Positions 8,941 through 18,903 of a stretch of 64,000 bases of DNA are shown piece after piece. Location of the stretch: contig JANSYK010000002.1 of the NCBI GenBank assembly GCA_024742485.1, forward strand, positions 558,001-622,000. The letters run 5' to 3'. Source of the stretch: Alphaproteobacteria bacterium (GTDB lineage: Bacteria; Pseudomonadota; Alphaproteobacteria; Rhizobiales; Rhizobiaceae). The notes under the pieces were generated by a model. That model saw nothing but the letters and a program-made list of their open reading frames with translations. It was not told where the DNA came from and searched no databases. A program made the translations under genes and the position numbers. Numbering within the stretch: the first letter of the stretch is position 1; each line of letters begins with the position of its first letter.

Positions 8941-10089
8941 TTGCGTCAAGAGATCGTCGGTTGGTGTTTGGTGCTGGCGTTGATCGGGTCGGCCGGCCCG
9001 GTTGCGGCCGAATCCTGTATCGCCTGCCGGTATTTCGAAGCGCTTGAAACGGCGGATGAATCAAAAGACTTTACCCGATCCATGTCGCGGCTTGAAAACC
9101 GTCCGCTGGCGATGGTGTCTCTCAATCAGGGTGCATTTTGTGACAACGGCATTGGCGGTACCGCCGCGGATGAATTGACAACCGCTGCCGACCGTCAGTT
9201 CTCGCAGACCCAGAATGTCCTCCGCCGGTCGAAAGAATGTCCGCAGACCTGTGCGCCTTCGGTCAGCGAAGCAGAATATTGTGCCTATCGCGACCGCCTG
9301 ATTGAGAACCGCTATCGGCTTGGGGCGATTGCCCTGCGTCTGACGGACCTGGCCGAAATCTATGAGCGGGCCGGCAGTGAGGATCGGCTGCCACTGGAAG
9401 TCCTGTCGGCGGATATGACCCTTTATGGCGGAGAATCCCTGAGCGTGCTGGCAGATGCCTTGGAGGCGTTGGTTTCTGGCGATCCCTACCGTTTGCCGGA
9501 GCTGCGTTGGCAGGCCAGCTCGACGGAAATGTCCGCCCTGTTCGACGCCGTTGCCTTGCTTGTGGATTTTTCACTGATCGAAGGCGACACACAACAGCTT
9601 GAGATGATGCTCGAACGCGCCGCCACGCAGTTATCGTTCCTGCGCGAACAATTGACGGCAGCGCTGACGGGCACTGGGATTATGCAGGCGGGCGAGCGGC
9701 GACCTCTGGAACAGGCAATACTGGACGTGGGGTCTAATCTGGCCTGGGCCATAGCCAGCCTTCAGGTCTCCGCTGAATCGCAGCGCACGAGTGCTGACAT
9801 GCTCCGGTCGCGCGCAGCAAGCGAGGATCCGGCCGGGCCGGGGCCCGGCAGCCAGTCAGGGGCCGTGGCTTGCCTGAAGCGGCTTTCAAGCACGGCCTTT
9901 AACGGGTCCGAGGCACCTGGCATGACGTTGGATATCCTGTCGAACTGCCGGCCGTTTACGGGATGTCTGTCGGTCGATCTCGATCGAACGCAGTCGGTGG
10001 TCTCTCCCCTGCGGGCGTTGTTGGGGTCGCGGGTTGATATCGAAAACCGGACTTCCTCGCTCGTCAAATTCATGTGCGCGGCCAATTGA
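8941..10089 (+). CDS. Cysteine-rich secreted protein of unknown function
   Basis: I do not recognise this 382-residue protein. It begins with a signal peptide (MRQEIVGWCLVLALIGSAGPVAA, cleavage before ES). The mature part starts SCIACRYFEALE and holds ten cysteines, among them CIAC, CPQTC and several single ones near the C-terminus, so disulfide bonds in the periplasm are likely. The middle is helical and leucine/alanine-rich (about 130-300), followed by a low-complexity Gly/Pro/Ser linker near 305. No lipobox is visible. The start is TTG 8941 because GGGGA lies 7 bases before it and the signal peptide then starts directly; an upstream in-frame TTG (8899) lacks a good site. A zinc-type CDF exporter gene follows after 30 bases, but nothing in the protein points to metal binding. 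Confidence 0.75.
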   Translation: MRQEIVGWCLVLALIGSAGPVAAESCIACRYFEALETADESKDFTRSMSRLENRPLAMVSLNQGAFCDNGIGGTAADELTTAADRQFSQTQNVLRRSKECPQTCAPSVSEAEYCAYRDRLIENRYRLGAIALRLTDLAEIYERAGSEDRLPLEVLSADMTLYGGESLSVLADALEALVSGDPYRLPELRWQASSTEMSALFDAVALLVDFSLIEGDTQQLEMMLERAATQLSFLREQLTAALTGTGIMQAGERRPLEQAILDVGSNLAWAIASLQVSAESQRTSADMLRSRAASEDPAGPGPGSQSGAVACLKRLSSTAFNGSEAPGMTLDILSNCRPFTGCLSVDLDRTQSVVSPLRALLGSRVDIENRTSSLVKFMCAAN

Positions 10090-10119
10090 TGGACCGGGTC
10101 GGACAACCGGGAGCACACG

Positions 10120-11004
10120 ATGGCAGATGACCATGACCACTCGGCCAACAAGGGCCGGGTCCTGTGGGCGCTGATCCTGACCGCGACTTTCATGGTTGCC
10201 GAAGCCGTCGGCGGCGTTTTGTCCGGTTCGCTGGCGCTGATAGCCGATGCCGGCCATATGTTGACCGACTGCGTGTCGCTGGCCCTTGCCTGGTTCGCTT
10301 TTCGGATCGCCGACCGGAAGCCGGATCTGAAACGATCCTACGGCTACCAGCGATTTCAGGTTCTGGCCGCGTTCGTCAACGGGATCAGCCTGTTCCTGAT
10401 CGCGATCTGGATCACCTATGAGGCGATCGGTCGGATTGCCGAACCTGTGCATGTTCTTGCCGGCCCGATGCTCGTCATCGCCGTGCTCGGTCTGGTGGTC
10501 AATATCGTGTCCTTTGCCATTCTTCAGTCCGGCAATCGGGAAAATCTCAACATCCGGGGTGCCGCCCTGCATGTCATGGGCGACATGCTTGGCTCGGTCG
10601 CCGCGATCATCGCGGCGTTGGTCATCATGATGACCGGCTGGAATCCGATCGATCCGATCCTGTCGATCCTGGTCTCGCTGCTTGTTCTCAGGGCAGCCTT
10701 TTCAATCATTCGACGATCCGGCCATATCCTCCTGGAGGGAACCCCGGAAAATGTTGATCCGGCCGATCTGTCCGCCCAATTGTTGAAACAGGTTCCGGGT
10801 CTGGTCGAGATTCATCACGTTCACATCTGGTCGCTGACCGGTGAAAAACCCGTCCTGACGATGCATGCGGTGGTTCCGTCCGGCGCTGATCACGATGCGT
10901 TTTTGCAGATGATCCGCACCGCACTGATGGAAAAGCATGGTGTTGCGCATGCGACGATACAGATCGAGACGGAAGGACGAATTCCGCATGACGCAGGTGG
11001 ATGA
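10120..11004 (+). CDS. Cation diffusion facilitator, zinc-type efflux transporter
   Basis: The 294-residue inner-membrane protein has about six transmembrane helices and a cytoplasmic C-terminal domain. Transport-site residues are seen in helix II (ADAGHMLTD) and helix V (HVMGDMLGS), the HD-HD pattern typical of zinc/proton antiporters of the CzcD/ZitB type. The N-terminus carries a short His-rich stretch (DDHDHSANKG), and the C-terminal domain has HHVHIWSLTGEKPVLTMHAVV. It probably exports Zn2+ and perhaps Co2+ or Cd2+. No metal-responsive regulator lies next to it. The gene converges with mutS, 28 bases between the stops. Confidence 0.92.
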   Translation: MADDHDHSANKGRVLWALILTATFMVAEAVGGVLSGSLALIADAGHMLTDCVSLALAWFAFRIADRKPDLKRSYGYQRFQVLAAFVNGISLFLIAIWITYEAIGRIAEPVHVLAGPMLVIAVLGLVVNIVSFAILQSGNRENLNIRGAALHVMGDMLGSVAAIIAALVIMMTGWNPIDPILSILVSLLVLRAAFSIIRRSGHILLEGTPENVDPADLSAQLLKQVPGLVEIHHVHIWSLTGEKPVLTMHAVVPSGADHDAFLQMIRTALMEKHGVAHATIQIETEGRIPHDAGG

Positions 11005-11032
11005 TTCAATCCAAGTGCCCGTCGCTCGACGC

Positions 11033-13744
11033 TCAATCGGACCCTTTGGACAGTTTGGCCCGCAGCGTATAGAGTGCTTCCAGTGCCTCGCGCGGCGTCA
11101 GGTCGTCCGGATTGAGCTCACCGAGGTCTGTTTCAATTTGTGAAGGCCCCTTGCCGCGCAGAGGCTCCCGCCTGATGTCCGCGTTGAACAGCGGCAGGTC
11201 GTCGACGAGTTGGTGAGCAGGGCTCTTGCGTTCACCCTCTTCCAATTGGCTCAGGACATCCCGCGCCCGGGCCACGACGGATTCGGGCAGTCCGGCCAGT
11301 CGCGCCACCTGAATGCCATAGGAACGGTCGGCCGCGCCCGGTCCCACCTCATGCAGGAAGACGACGTCACCTTCCCACTCCTTGACCCGCATGGTTGCAT
11401 TGGCAAGCCGGTCGAGTTTCTCCGACAGGACGGTGAGCTCGTGAAAATGCGTGGCAAACAGGCCCCGGCATCGGTTGACCGCGTGCAGATGCTCCACGGC
11501 CGCCCAGGCAATTGACAGGCCGTCAAAGGTTGCGGTTCCCCGCCCGATTTCATCCAGGATCACAAGCGAACGGGCGCTGGCCTGATTGAGGATGGCGGCG
11601 GTTTCCACCATCTCCACCATGAAGGTCGAGCGACCGCGCGCCAGATCGTCGGATGCACCGACCCGCGAAAACAACCGGTCGACGACGCCGATGTCGGCAC
11701 TGCCCGCCGGCACAAAAGACCCCATCTGTGCCATGATCGCGATCAACGCGTTCTGACGCAGGAAGGTTGACTTGCCGCCCATATTTGGTCCGGTCAGCAG
11801 CCAGATGGCGCCTTCCTCGTCACCCGATGCCGGTGACAGATCGCAATCATTGGCGACAAACGGCCCCTCTGCCTGGCGCCGCAGGGCCTGCTCGACCACC
11901 GGATGCCGGCCGGCGACAATGCGGAAATCCGTCGATCTGTCGACACGCGGGCGGCAATAACCCTGCTCTTCCGCCAGCCTTGCGAGGGCGCCGGACACAT
12001 CGAGAACGGCGATGGCCCGTGCGGCTCTGCTGATCGCCTCCGCAGTCTCCGTTACGGCGGCCGTCAATGTATCGTAGATCTCCGATTCGATCGTCAGCGC
12101 GCGATCGGCGGCATTGGCGATACCGCTTTCCAGATCAGCAAGTTCGGTCGTGGTGAAGCGCATGGCATTGGCCATGGTTTGCCGGTGAATGAACCGCGAT
12201 TTGGCGTCATCCGTTTCCGTCAGGGACGCCGCGTTACCGGCCGTGACCTCGATGAAATAACCCAGAACATTGTTATGCTTGATCTTCAGGGATTTGACAC
12301 CGGTCTCCTCGGAATACTGCAATTGCAGCCCCGCTATCACCCGGCGCGACTCGTCGCGTAGCGCCCGCATTTCATCCAGCTCTTCGCGATAACCGGGACG
12401 CACAAAACCGCCATCCCTGCGCAGCAGGGGCAACTCGTCATCCAGGGCGCTGTCGAGCAGTTCGCCGAGAGCATCGGGAAGATTGGCCAGGTCAGCGATG
12501 GCCGTCGCTACTTCAGCCGGCGGTTCGGCACCCGACAGCTGTTCGATCAATATATCCGATGTCTTGATGCCCTGACGAATGGCGCCGAGATCGCGCGGAC
12601 CACCGCGGTTGAGCGCCAGCCGGGAAAGAGCCCGTGGCATATCCGGCGCAGCCCTCAGGGTTGCGCGCAAATCGTCCCTCAAAACCGACTGTGCCAGGAA
12701 CCAGGCAACGGAGTCCAGTCGCCAGTCGATTGCTTCCGGATCGGTAAGGGGAGACATCAGTCGCTCGGACAGGAGCCGTCCTCCGCCACCGGTCACGGTC
12801 CGGTCGATCGTCTTCAGGAGTCCGCCCTTCCGGTCTCCGGACAATGTCTTGAGCAGTTCGAGATTGATCCGCGTTGCCGGGTCGATAAACAGGGTCGAAT
12901 CGGACGTTTCCCGCTCCGGGCGTGCCAGTGCCGGACGTTCCGAGAGCTGGGTTTTTTCGACATAGGCGATGGCCGCCGCTGCGGCCGCCAGTTCGGCGCG
13001 GGAAAAATCTCCGAACCCGTCCAGCGTCGAGACGTCGAAGAAGCGGGAGATCCTGCCCTCGGCGCTGCCGCTATCGAACAGGACGGCCGGCTGCGGGACG
13101 ACGATCGGACCCAGCACGTCGAACGCCTCGCGCAGCGTATCGTCGTAAAAGACCGTGTCGGCAACGATCAGTTCCTGTGGATCGATGCGCATGACGTCGG
13201 CGGCGAGCCTGTCGGCGGTGGTTTCGCTCAACCGGAAAGTGCCTGTCGAGATGTCGACCCAGGCCAGTGCAAAACCGCCATCACCGGCGCCTTTGACCCG
13301 CGCCAACGCCATCAGATAGTTGGACTGCGCCGGAGAAAGCAGTTTTTCTTCGGTCAGCGTTCCGGGCGTAACAAGACGCACAACCTCACGCCGGACCACC
13401 GATTTCGATCCCCGTTTGCGGGCCTCCGCCGGATCCTCGGTCTGTTCGCAGACCGCGACCCGGAAGCCGCTGGCGATCAGTTTCTGCAGGTAATCGTCCG
13501 CCGCATGCACCGGAACGCCGCACATCGGAATATCTTCACCCAGATGCTGCCCGCGTTTCGTCAGCGTGATGCCCAACGCCTTGGATGCATCGACCGCGTC
13601 GGAGAAGAACAGCTCGTAAAAATCGCCCATCCGATAGAACAGCAGAGCGTCCGGGTGATCCGCCTTGATGGCAATGAATTGCTCCATCATCGGCGTTGCC
13701 GACGCACGGCTTTCATCGGAAGCAAGCTTTGCGGAGCTGAGCAT
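11033..13744 (-). CDS. mutS: DNA mismatch repair protein MutS
   Basis: MutS recognises mismatches and small loops and recruits MutL. The 903-residue product begins with the mismatch-binding domain, including the FYELF motif (conserved Phe and Glu) in [13 protein letters not shown]. The connector, core and clamp domains follow. The C-terminal ATPase has Walker [11 protein letters not shown] near residue 640, Walker B-type [16 protein letters not shown], and the final FATHFHELT region. The length is normal for the alphaproteobacterial protein. mutL is not in the window. The gene is divergent from maeB, with about 180 bases between the starts. Confidence 0.98.
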   Translation of the reverse strand: MLSSAKLASDESRASATPMMEQFIAIKADHPDALLFYRMGDFYELFFSDAVDASKALGITLTKRGQHLGEDIPMCGVPVHAADDYLQKLIASGFRVAVCEQTEDPAEARKRGSKSVVRREVVRLVTPGTLTEEKLLSPAQSNYLMALARVKGAGDGGFALAWVDISTGTFRLSETTADRLAADVMRIDPQELIVADTVFYDDTLREAFDVLGPIVVPQPAVLFDSGSAEGRISRFFDVSTLDGFGDFSRAELAAAAAAIAYVEKTQLSERPALARPERETSDSTLFIDPATRINLELLKTLSGDRKGGLLKTIDRTVTGGGGRLLSERLMSPLTDPEAIDWRLDSVAWFLAQSVLRDDLRATLRAAPDMPRALSRLALNRGGPRDLGAIRQGIKTSDILIEQLSGAEPPAEVATAIADLANLPDALGELLDSALDDELPLLRRDGGFVRPGYREELDEMRALRDESRRVIAGLQLQYSEETGVKSLKIKHNNVLGYFIEVTAGNAASLTETDDAKSRFIHRQTMANAMRFTTTELADLESGIANAADRALTIESEIYDTLTAAVTETAEAISRAARAIAVLDVSGALARLAEEQGYCRPRVDRSTDFRIVAGRHPVVEQALRRQAEGPFVANDCDLSPASGDEEGAIWLLTGPNMGGKSTFLRQNALIAIMAQMGSFVPAGSADIGVVDRLFSRVGASDDLARGRSTFMVEMVETAAILNQASARSLVILDEIGRGTATFDGLSIAWAAVEHLHAVNRCRGLFATHFHELTVLSEKLDRLANATMRVKEWEGDVVFLHEVGPGAADRSYGIQVARLAGLPESVVARARDVLSQLEEGERKSPAHQLVDDLPLFNADIRREPLRGKGPSQIETDLGELNPDDLTPREALEALYTLRAKLSKGSD

Positions 13745-13925
13745 TGTGGTGGTCCCGGAGGTTTCCGCTTTTGTAATAATCGTTTGGCACTTTCAAGCAA
13801 ATCGCTAAGCTGCATCAATGCTGTCGAACTTTACACTGCGCCACGGGCACCCTAACGGTGATCCGACAAGAAAAACAACATATGGCGAGCCGCTTTGAAC
13901 GCTCACCCACAACAGGTTGGAAAAT

Positions 13926-16211
13926 ATGCCCGGAACTGACAAATCAACCCAATCCATGTCCACTGTGACGGAACAGGAAGCTCTTGACTTCCATGCACGG
14001 GGCCGGCCGGGGAAGCTGGAAATCAACCCGACGAAGCCGATGGCCACACAGCGTGATCTGTCGCTGGCCTATTCGCCCGGTGTGGCGGTTCCGGTCAATG
14101 CGATTGCGGAAGATGAGTCGCGTGCCTTCGACTACACTGCCCGCGGCAATATGGTGGCGGTGATCTCGAACGGAACCGCGATCCTGGGTCTCGGCAATCT
14201 CGGTGCACTGGCGTCGAAGCCGGTGATGGAGGGCAAGGCGGTCCTGTTCAAGCGGTTTGCCGATGTCGATTCCATAGACCTGGAAGTCGGCACCGAGGAC
14301 ATTGACGAATTCGTCAATTGCGTGCGCCACCTCGGACCATCTTTTGGCGGCATCAACCTGGAAGACATCAAGGCGCCGGATTGTTTCATCATCGAGCAGC
14401 GTCTGCGCGAACTGATGGACATTCCCGTCTTTCATGACGATCAGCATGGCACGGCGATCATTGCCGTTGCCGGGTTGATCAACGCGCTGCACCTGACCGG
14501 GCGTGATCTGAAATCGACGAAGCTGGTGTGCAACGGCGCCGGCGCCGCGGCGATTGCCTGCATCGAATTGATCAAGTCGATGGGATTTGCCGGAGAGAAC
14601 ATCACCCTGTGCGACACCAAGGGTGTGATCTATGTCGGCCGGGAAGAGGGCATGAACCAGTGGAAGTCCGCCCATGCCGTCAAGACGCAGGCCCGCTCCC
14701 TCGCTGAAGCCGTCGACGGCGCCGATGTTATCTTTGGCCTGTCGGTCAAGGGTGCGCTGACCGAGGATATGGTGCGCTCGATGGCGCCCAATCCGATCAT
14801 TTTTGCCATGGCCAATCCTGATCCGGAAATCACGCCGGAGGAAGTGGCCAGGATCCGTGATGATGCGATTGTCGCGACCGGTCGGTCCGACTATCCCAAT
14901 CAGGTCAACAATGTTCTGGGATTTCCCTACATCTTTCGTGGCGCTCTGGATGTTCGAGCATCGACCATCAATGACGAGATGAAGATTGCCGCCGCCGAGG
15001 CGTTGGCGGCACTGGCGCGCGAGGACGTACCAGATGAGGTGACGGCGGCCTATGGCGGCAACAGGCCGCGATTCGGCCCGAAATACATCATTCCGGTGCC
15101 CTTTGATGCCCGTCTTCTGACAGATGTTCCGAGTGCCGTGGCAAAGGCCGCCATGGAGTCAGGTGTTGCGCGCCGGCCGATCATTGACCTGGAAGCCTAT
15201 GGCCGCGAGCTGTCGGCACGGCGTGATCCGATCGCCTCGACACTGCAACGCATCTATCAGCGCGTCCGCCGTCAGCCGCGCCGGGTTGTCTTTGCCGAGG
15301 GTGAGGAGCCGCATGTGATGCGCGCCGCCGTGTCCTTCGTCAACCAGCGTCTGGGAACGGCGATCCTGCTCGGCCGAACGGATGAGATGCAGGAAACGGC
15401 CAAACAGGCCGGGATCGACCTGCACAAACCCGGCATCGAACTGACCAATGCCCGTCTTTCGAAACGGCGTGATGCCTATGTCGAACATCTCTACGCCCGC
15501 CTGCAGCGCAACGGGTATCTTCACCGTGACTGCCTGCGCCTGGTCAATAATGACCGCAACCATTTTGCGTCCTGCATGGTCGCGCTCGGCGATGCCGACG
15601 CCATGGTGACGGGCACCACCCGAAATTACTCGACGTCCCTGGAGGACATCCGCAGATGCGTCGATGTCAAGCCGGGGCATCGGGTGATCGGCGTTTCGCT
15701 GGTCCTGTGCCGCGGGCGCACGGTTCTGGTTGCCGACACTGCGGTGATCGACATGCCGACCTCTCAGGAATTGGCCGATATTGCCGAGGAGGCTGCCGGT
15801 GTAGCACGCCGCATGGGCTATGAGCCGCGGGTCGCCATGCTTGCCTATTCGACATTCGGGCACCCGCCGGGAGAGCGGGCCGAGAAGGTTCGTGAAGCCG
15901 TCGGCATTCTCGACAAGCGGCGGGTCGATTTCGAGTATGACGGCGAAATGGCCGCTGATGTCGCGTTGAATCCGGACATCATGGCCCAATATCCGTTCTG
16001 CCGCCTGTCCGGCCCGGCCAATGTGCTGGTCATGCCGGCCTTTCACTCGGCCTCGATCTCCACCAAAATGCTGCAGGAGCTCGGAGGTTCGACCGTCATC
16101 GGACCACTCCTCGTCGGTCTCGACAAGTCCATCCAGATCACCTCGATGGGTGCCAAGGATTCCGATATTGTCAATCTGGCTGCGCTGGCGGCATTCAATG
16201 TCGGCAGTTGA
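13926..16211 (+). CDS. maeB: NADP-type malic enzyme fused to a phosphotransacetylase domain
   Basis: This enzyme oxidatively decarboxylates malate to pyruvate. The 761-residue product has two parts. The first, about residues 1-430, is the malic enzyme: DFHARGRPGKLEI, YSPGVAVPV with the catalytic-site Tyr, IPVFHDDQHGTAI, the nucleotide-binding GAGAAAIACIELI, and AMANPDPEI. The second, about 440-761, resembles phosphate acetyltransferase (VVFAEGEEPHVMRAA to NVLVMPAFHSASI) and serves an allosteric role in known MaeB proteins. In rhizobia such enzymes (Tme/Dme) supply pyruvate during growth on C4-dicarboxylates; NADP preference here is inferred from length and type. ATG 13926 has AGG 9 bases upstream and is preferred over TTG 13917. 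Confidence 0.93.
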   Translation: MPGTDKSTQSMSTVTEQEALDFHARGRPGKLEINPTKPMATQRDLSLAYSPGVAVPVNAIAEDESRAFDYTARGNMVAVISNGTAILGLGNLGALASKPVMEGKAVLFKRFADVDSIDLEVGTEDIDEFVNCVRHLGPSFGGINLEDIKAPDCFIIEQRLRELMDIPVFHDDQHGTAIIAVAGLINALHLTGRDLKSTKLVCNGAGAAAIACIELIKSMGFAGENITLCDTKGVIYVGREEGMNQWKSAHAVKTQARSLAEAVDGADVIFGLSVKGALTEDMVRSMAPNPIIFAMANPDPEITPEEVARIRDDAIVATGRSDYPNQVNNVLGFPYIFRGALDVRASTINDEMKIAAAEALAALAREDVPDEVTAAYGGNRPRFGPKYIIPVPFDARLLTDVPSAVAKAAMESGVARRPIIDLEAYGRELSARRDPIASTLQRIYQRVRRQPRRVVFAEGEEPHVMRAAVSFVNQRLGTAILLGRTDEMQETAKQAGIDLHKPGIELTNARLSKRRDAYVEHLYARLQRNGYLHRDCLRLVNNDRNHFASCMVALGDADAMVTGTTRNYSTSLEDIRRCVDVKPGHRVIGVSLVLCRGRTVLVADTAVIDMPTSQELADIAEEAAGVARRMGYEPRVAMLAYSTFGHPPGERAEKVREAVGILDKRRVDFEYDGEMAADVALNPDIMAQYPFCRLSGPANVLVMPAFHSASISTKMLQELGGSTVIGPLLVGLDKSIQITSMGAKDSDIVNLAALAAFNVGS

Positions 16212-16221
16212 CGGTAACCGA

Positions 16222-16321
16222 ACCGTTTCACGTTATGCTGGAAACATGAAACGGTTTTGGTTGTTGAATTCGTTGATGCTTTCAGGTTTTCCCGATTTCA
16301 TCAAAACCTGAATTGCCCTAG
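16222..16321 (-). repeat. Palindromic intergenic repeat, copy A (about 105-bp family)
   Basis: Read on the minus strand it runs from CTAGGGCAATTCAGG to GTGAAACGGTT and aligns along its whole length with copies B to E. It contains two hairpins: a perfect 10-bp stem TTCAGGTTTT/AAAACCTGAA (16281-16312) and a pair AACCGTTTCA/TGAAACGGTT (16221-16255). The CTAG at its olsB-side end (16318-16321) includes the TAG stop codon of olsB. It fills the space between the convergent maeB and olsB genes. Confidence 0.85.
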
Positions 16322-17196
16322 GCCGCGGGTTGCCGGGAGCTGGCGCCATAATAGTTGATGTAACGGTCGCTGATCCGTTCCGTCGGCAAGACGATCATGA
16401 CGTCGGTCGTGCCGAAGGCGCGGTCCACGACGGCACCATCGCCGACCAGCGCACCCAACCTGAGATAGCCCTTGATCAATGGCGGAAGTCCAGACACTGC
16501 GCCCTTGACGTTAATGGCCTCTCGCGGCATCAGATCCATCATCTGATAAAGCTCGGGTCTTGCGCTGACCGCCCATTCGCCGGTGGCCAGGCAATTGTGA
16601 TAGAGAAAGGACAGCGACAGCGCATGGGCCTCGGGCATGACACCCGGAATGGAGGCGCAGCCGAACATCGCGTCGATACCGTATTCGCGTGCATAGGCCC
16701 AATTGCCCTGCCACAGAAGCTCGACGGTGCGGCGCGTCCGGTATTTCGGCAGGACGCAGGAGCGACCCAGCTCCATGAACCGCTTTTGCGGATGGCGGGC
16801 CAGCATGTCGTCGATGGCAAATTCGGAAGTTGAATAAAAACCGTCATTGGCCCGCGCCACCTCCTGGCGCAGCAGCCGGTACGTGCCGACAATCTGGTCA
16901 CTTGGGCCACCGGCAATGGAACGGTCGAGCACCAGCAGGTGATCGCAGACCGCATCAAAGGCGTCGATGTCACGGCCAAGGCGCATGGCTTCTGGTGGCA
17001 TTGCGGCGCCCATTTCCCGCGCAAAAACGTCGAACCGGACAGCCTGTGCAGCGTCTATTTCGGCTGGTGAACGGGCGAGCCTGGTCTCCAGATCGCCGAT
17101 TCGGCCATAGCTGTCACTGTCGCGGCACATCATCTCAGCAGTCGGTCCGGCCGAATGTCCGGCATTTTCCGGTCTTTCGCGCATGTTCCACGTCAT
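16318..17196 (-). CDS. olsB: L-ornithine N-alpha-acyltransferase (ornithine lipid synthesis)
   Basis: OlsB transfers a 3-hydroxyacyl group from acyl-ACP to ornithine, giving lyso-ornithine lipid, a phosphorus-free membrane lipid of rhizobia. The 292-residue product fits this GNAT-like family. Visible are the N-terminal RLARSPAEIDAAQAVRFDVFAREMGA, the core FMELGRSCVLPKYRTRRTVELLWQG, and MFGCASIPGV followed by ALSLSFLYHN. The OlsA partner (lyso-lipid acyltransferase) is not next to it; the PlsC-family gene at 41229 might or might not take that role. The stop codon TAG lies in the terminal CTAG of repeat copy A. Confidence 0.88.
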   Translation of the reverse strand: MTWNMRERPENAGHSAGPTAEMMCRDSDSYGRIGDLETRLARSPAEIDAAQAVRFDVFAREMGAAMPPEAMRLGRDIDAFDAVCDHLLVLDRSIAGGPSDQIVGTYRLLRQEVARANDGFYSTSEFAIDDMLARHPQKRFMELGRSCVLPKYRTRRTVELLWQGNWAYAREYGIDAMFGCASIPGVMPEAHALSLSFLYHNCLATGEWAVSARPELYQMMDLMPREAINVKGAVSGLPPLIKGYLRLGALVGDGAVVDRAFGTTDVMIVLPTERISDRYINYYGASSRQPAA

Positions 17197-17370
17197 CGCA
17201 AGTCATCCCTGTGTTTCCGCATCGACGCCCATAGATCAGAACTTTGCAACGATGCCGTGACACAGGGGCGTCAGCGTCCTTGCAGGAGACAGCAAGGGCC
17301 TGTTGCAGCGCCTGGCTGGTCATATGCGAACTGGTGGCGGTCGAAGGTTTCAATCTAACCGCCTTTCAAT

Positions 17371-18366
17371 CTAAATCGTCATATCGACGACAACGCGTCC
17401 GCGTACCTGTCCATCCATCATCGCGTGAGCCGTGTCGATGATATCATCAAACCCGATTGTTTTCGACAGACTATGCAACTTGTTCATATCAAGATCGGAT
17501 ACAATGCGATTCCAGGCTTCTTCCCGCAGCGATTTCGGTGCCATGACGGAATCGATGCCAAGCAGGCAAACACCGCGCAGGATGAACGGCATCACGGTGG
17601 CTGGCAGGTCGAAGCCCTGTGCCAGTCCACAGGCTGCCACTGCGCCTCCATAGCTGGTCTGCGCCAGGACATTGGCAAGCGTATGACTGCCGACAGCGTC
17701 AATCCCGCCCGCCCAGCGTTCCTTGCCAAGAGGCCGTCCAGGCTCGGATAGAGTTGCGCGGTCGATGATCTCATGGGCGCCGAGTTCCTTCAGGAACTCC
17801 GATTCCTGTGGCCGCCCCGTGGAGGCGATAACCTGGTAGCCAAGCTTCGACAGGATTGAGATCGCTACCGTGCCGACACCGCCATTGGCCCCGGTTACCA
17901 CGATCGGGCCATCATTCGGCGTCAGCCCATGCCGTTCAAGTGCCATCACGCTCAGCATTGATGTATAGCCGGCCGTGCCGACAGCCATTGCATCATGGAC
18001 GCTGATACCCTCGGGACGATGGATCAGCCAATCGCCATTAAGTCGTGCATAGCGCGCATAGGCGCCCATATGGGTTTCTCCGACGCCCCAGCCATTGAGG
18101 ATGACCGAGTCGCCCGGTTTGAAGCCGGCGTTCTGCGAACTGACGACCGTCCCGGCACAATCGATTCCAGGCACCAACGGCCAATGGCGGATAACCGGTG
18201 CTTTGCCGGTTATGGCCAGCCCGTCCTTGTAATTGACGGTCGTCGCGGCCACTTCGACGACCACATCCCCGTCCATCAGATCGTCCAGCATCAGGTCGCG
18301 AATATCGACCGATTGTTGCTTGTCCTCATCGCGGGAAACGACGATCGCCTTGAATGGCTCCTGCAT
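17371..18366 (-). CDS. Acrylyl-CoA reductase-like oxidoreductase (MDR family, AcuI/YhdH type)
   Basis: The 331-residue product belongs to the medium-chain dehydrogenase/reductase superfamily, quinone oxidoreductase branch. It shows the YhdH/AcuI features: FKAIVVSRDEDKQQSV at the start, NYKDGLAITGKAPVIRHWPLVPGIDCAGTV, the nucleotide-binding VTGANGGVGTVAISILSKLGY, and SYGGAVAACGLAQGFDLPATVMPFILRGV. AcuI reduces acryloyl-CoA to propionyl-CoA with NADPH and removes a toxic intermediate. No dimethylsulfoniopropionate genes lie nearby, so the physiological substrate is open. No catalytic-zinc motif is visible. The gene lies 27 bases after lspA on the same strand. Confidence 0.86.
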   Translation of the reverse strand: MQEPFKAIVVSRDEDKQQSVDIRDLMLDDLMDGDVVVEVAATTVNYKDGLAITGKAPVIRHWPLVPGIDCAGTVVSSQNAGFKPGDSVILNGWGVGETHMGAYARYARLNGDWLIHRPEGISVHDAMAVGTAGYTSMLSVMALERHGLTPNDGPIVVTGANGGVGTVAISILSKLGYQVIASTGRPQESEFLKELGAHEIIDRATLSEPGRPLGKERWAGGIDAVGSHTLANVLAQTSYGGAVAACGLAQGFDLPATVMPFILRGVCLLGIDSVMAPKSLREEAWNRIVSDLDMNKLHSLSKTIGFDDIIDTAHAMMDGQVRGRVVVDMTI

Positions 18367-18393
18367 GTTTGTGCCTTCCTGTGTGAAAAAGAC

Positions 18394-18903
18394 TTATCCG
18401 GTCCGGTCCGACGTGCTCCGATAGAGCCATTTGCCGAACAATTCGTCAATGATGATCGCCGCCGCGCCGACACTGATCAGGGCATCGGCGAGATTGAAGA
18501 CGGCAAAATACCAATTGCCGGCATGAAACAGAAGATAATCGATCACATGGCCAAGCATTGCCCGGTCGATGAGATTACCCACGGCTCCGGCAACAACCAA
18601 TGCAAAGCCGAGCTGGCTGATCCATCGTTCCGGTGTGCTCCGCGCCCACAAGAAGGCAACGAAGGCGATGACGATGAGTGTCAGCGCCAACAGCCACTTG
18701 TCGCCAAGCCCGGTCAACATCGAAAAGGCGATGCCCTCATTATAGGTTCGGTACAGCGAAAACACCGGAAGCACCACGACCTGCTGCTGAAAGGGCAGGT
18801 AGGTTTCCGTCAGCCATTTTGCGAACTGATCGATGCCCACCAGTATGGCAACCAGAGCCATGGCGTAACGTGGACGGGAAAACAGGGATCGCTTCATGCT
18901 CAT
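18394..18903 (-). CDS. lspA: Lipoprotein signal peptidase II
   Basis: LspA cleaves the signal peptide of lipidated prolipoproteins in the inner membrane. The 169-residue protein has four transmembrane helices and the two catalytic aspartates, D113 in GNLIDR and D140 in FNLADALI, plus the conserved D25 and the NEGIAFS motif (55-61). The length is normal. Its ATG overlaps the stop of the upstream methyltransferase gene (ATGA at 18900-18903), so translation is probably coupled. The lipoprotein pathway partner lnt is elsewhere in this window (46690). Confidence 0.97.
   Translation of the reverse strand: MSMKRSLFSRPRYAMALVAILVGIDQFAKWLTETYLPFQQQVVVLPVFSLYRTYNEGIAFSMLTGLGDKWLLALTLIVIAFVAFLWARSTPERWISQLGFALVVAGAVGNLIDRAMLGHVIDYLLFHAGNWYFAVFNLADALISVGAAAIIIDELFGKWLYRSTSDRTG

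Noticed and set aside
17197-17370. Possible small gene or repeat between olsB and the AcuI-like gene
   Set aside because: No coding signal and no match to the repeat family; it is likely just the olsB promoter region.
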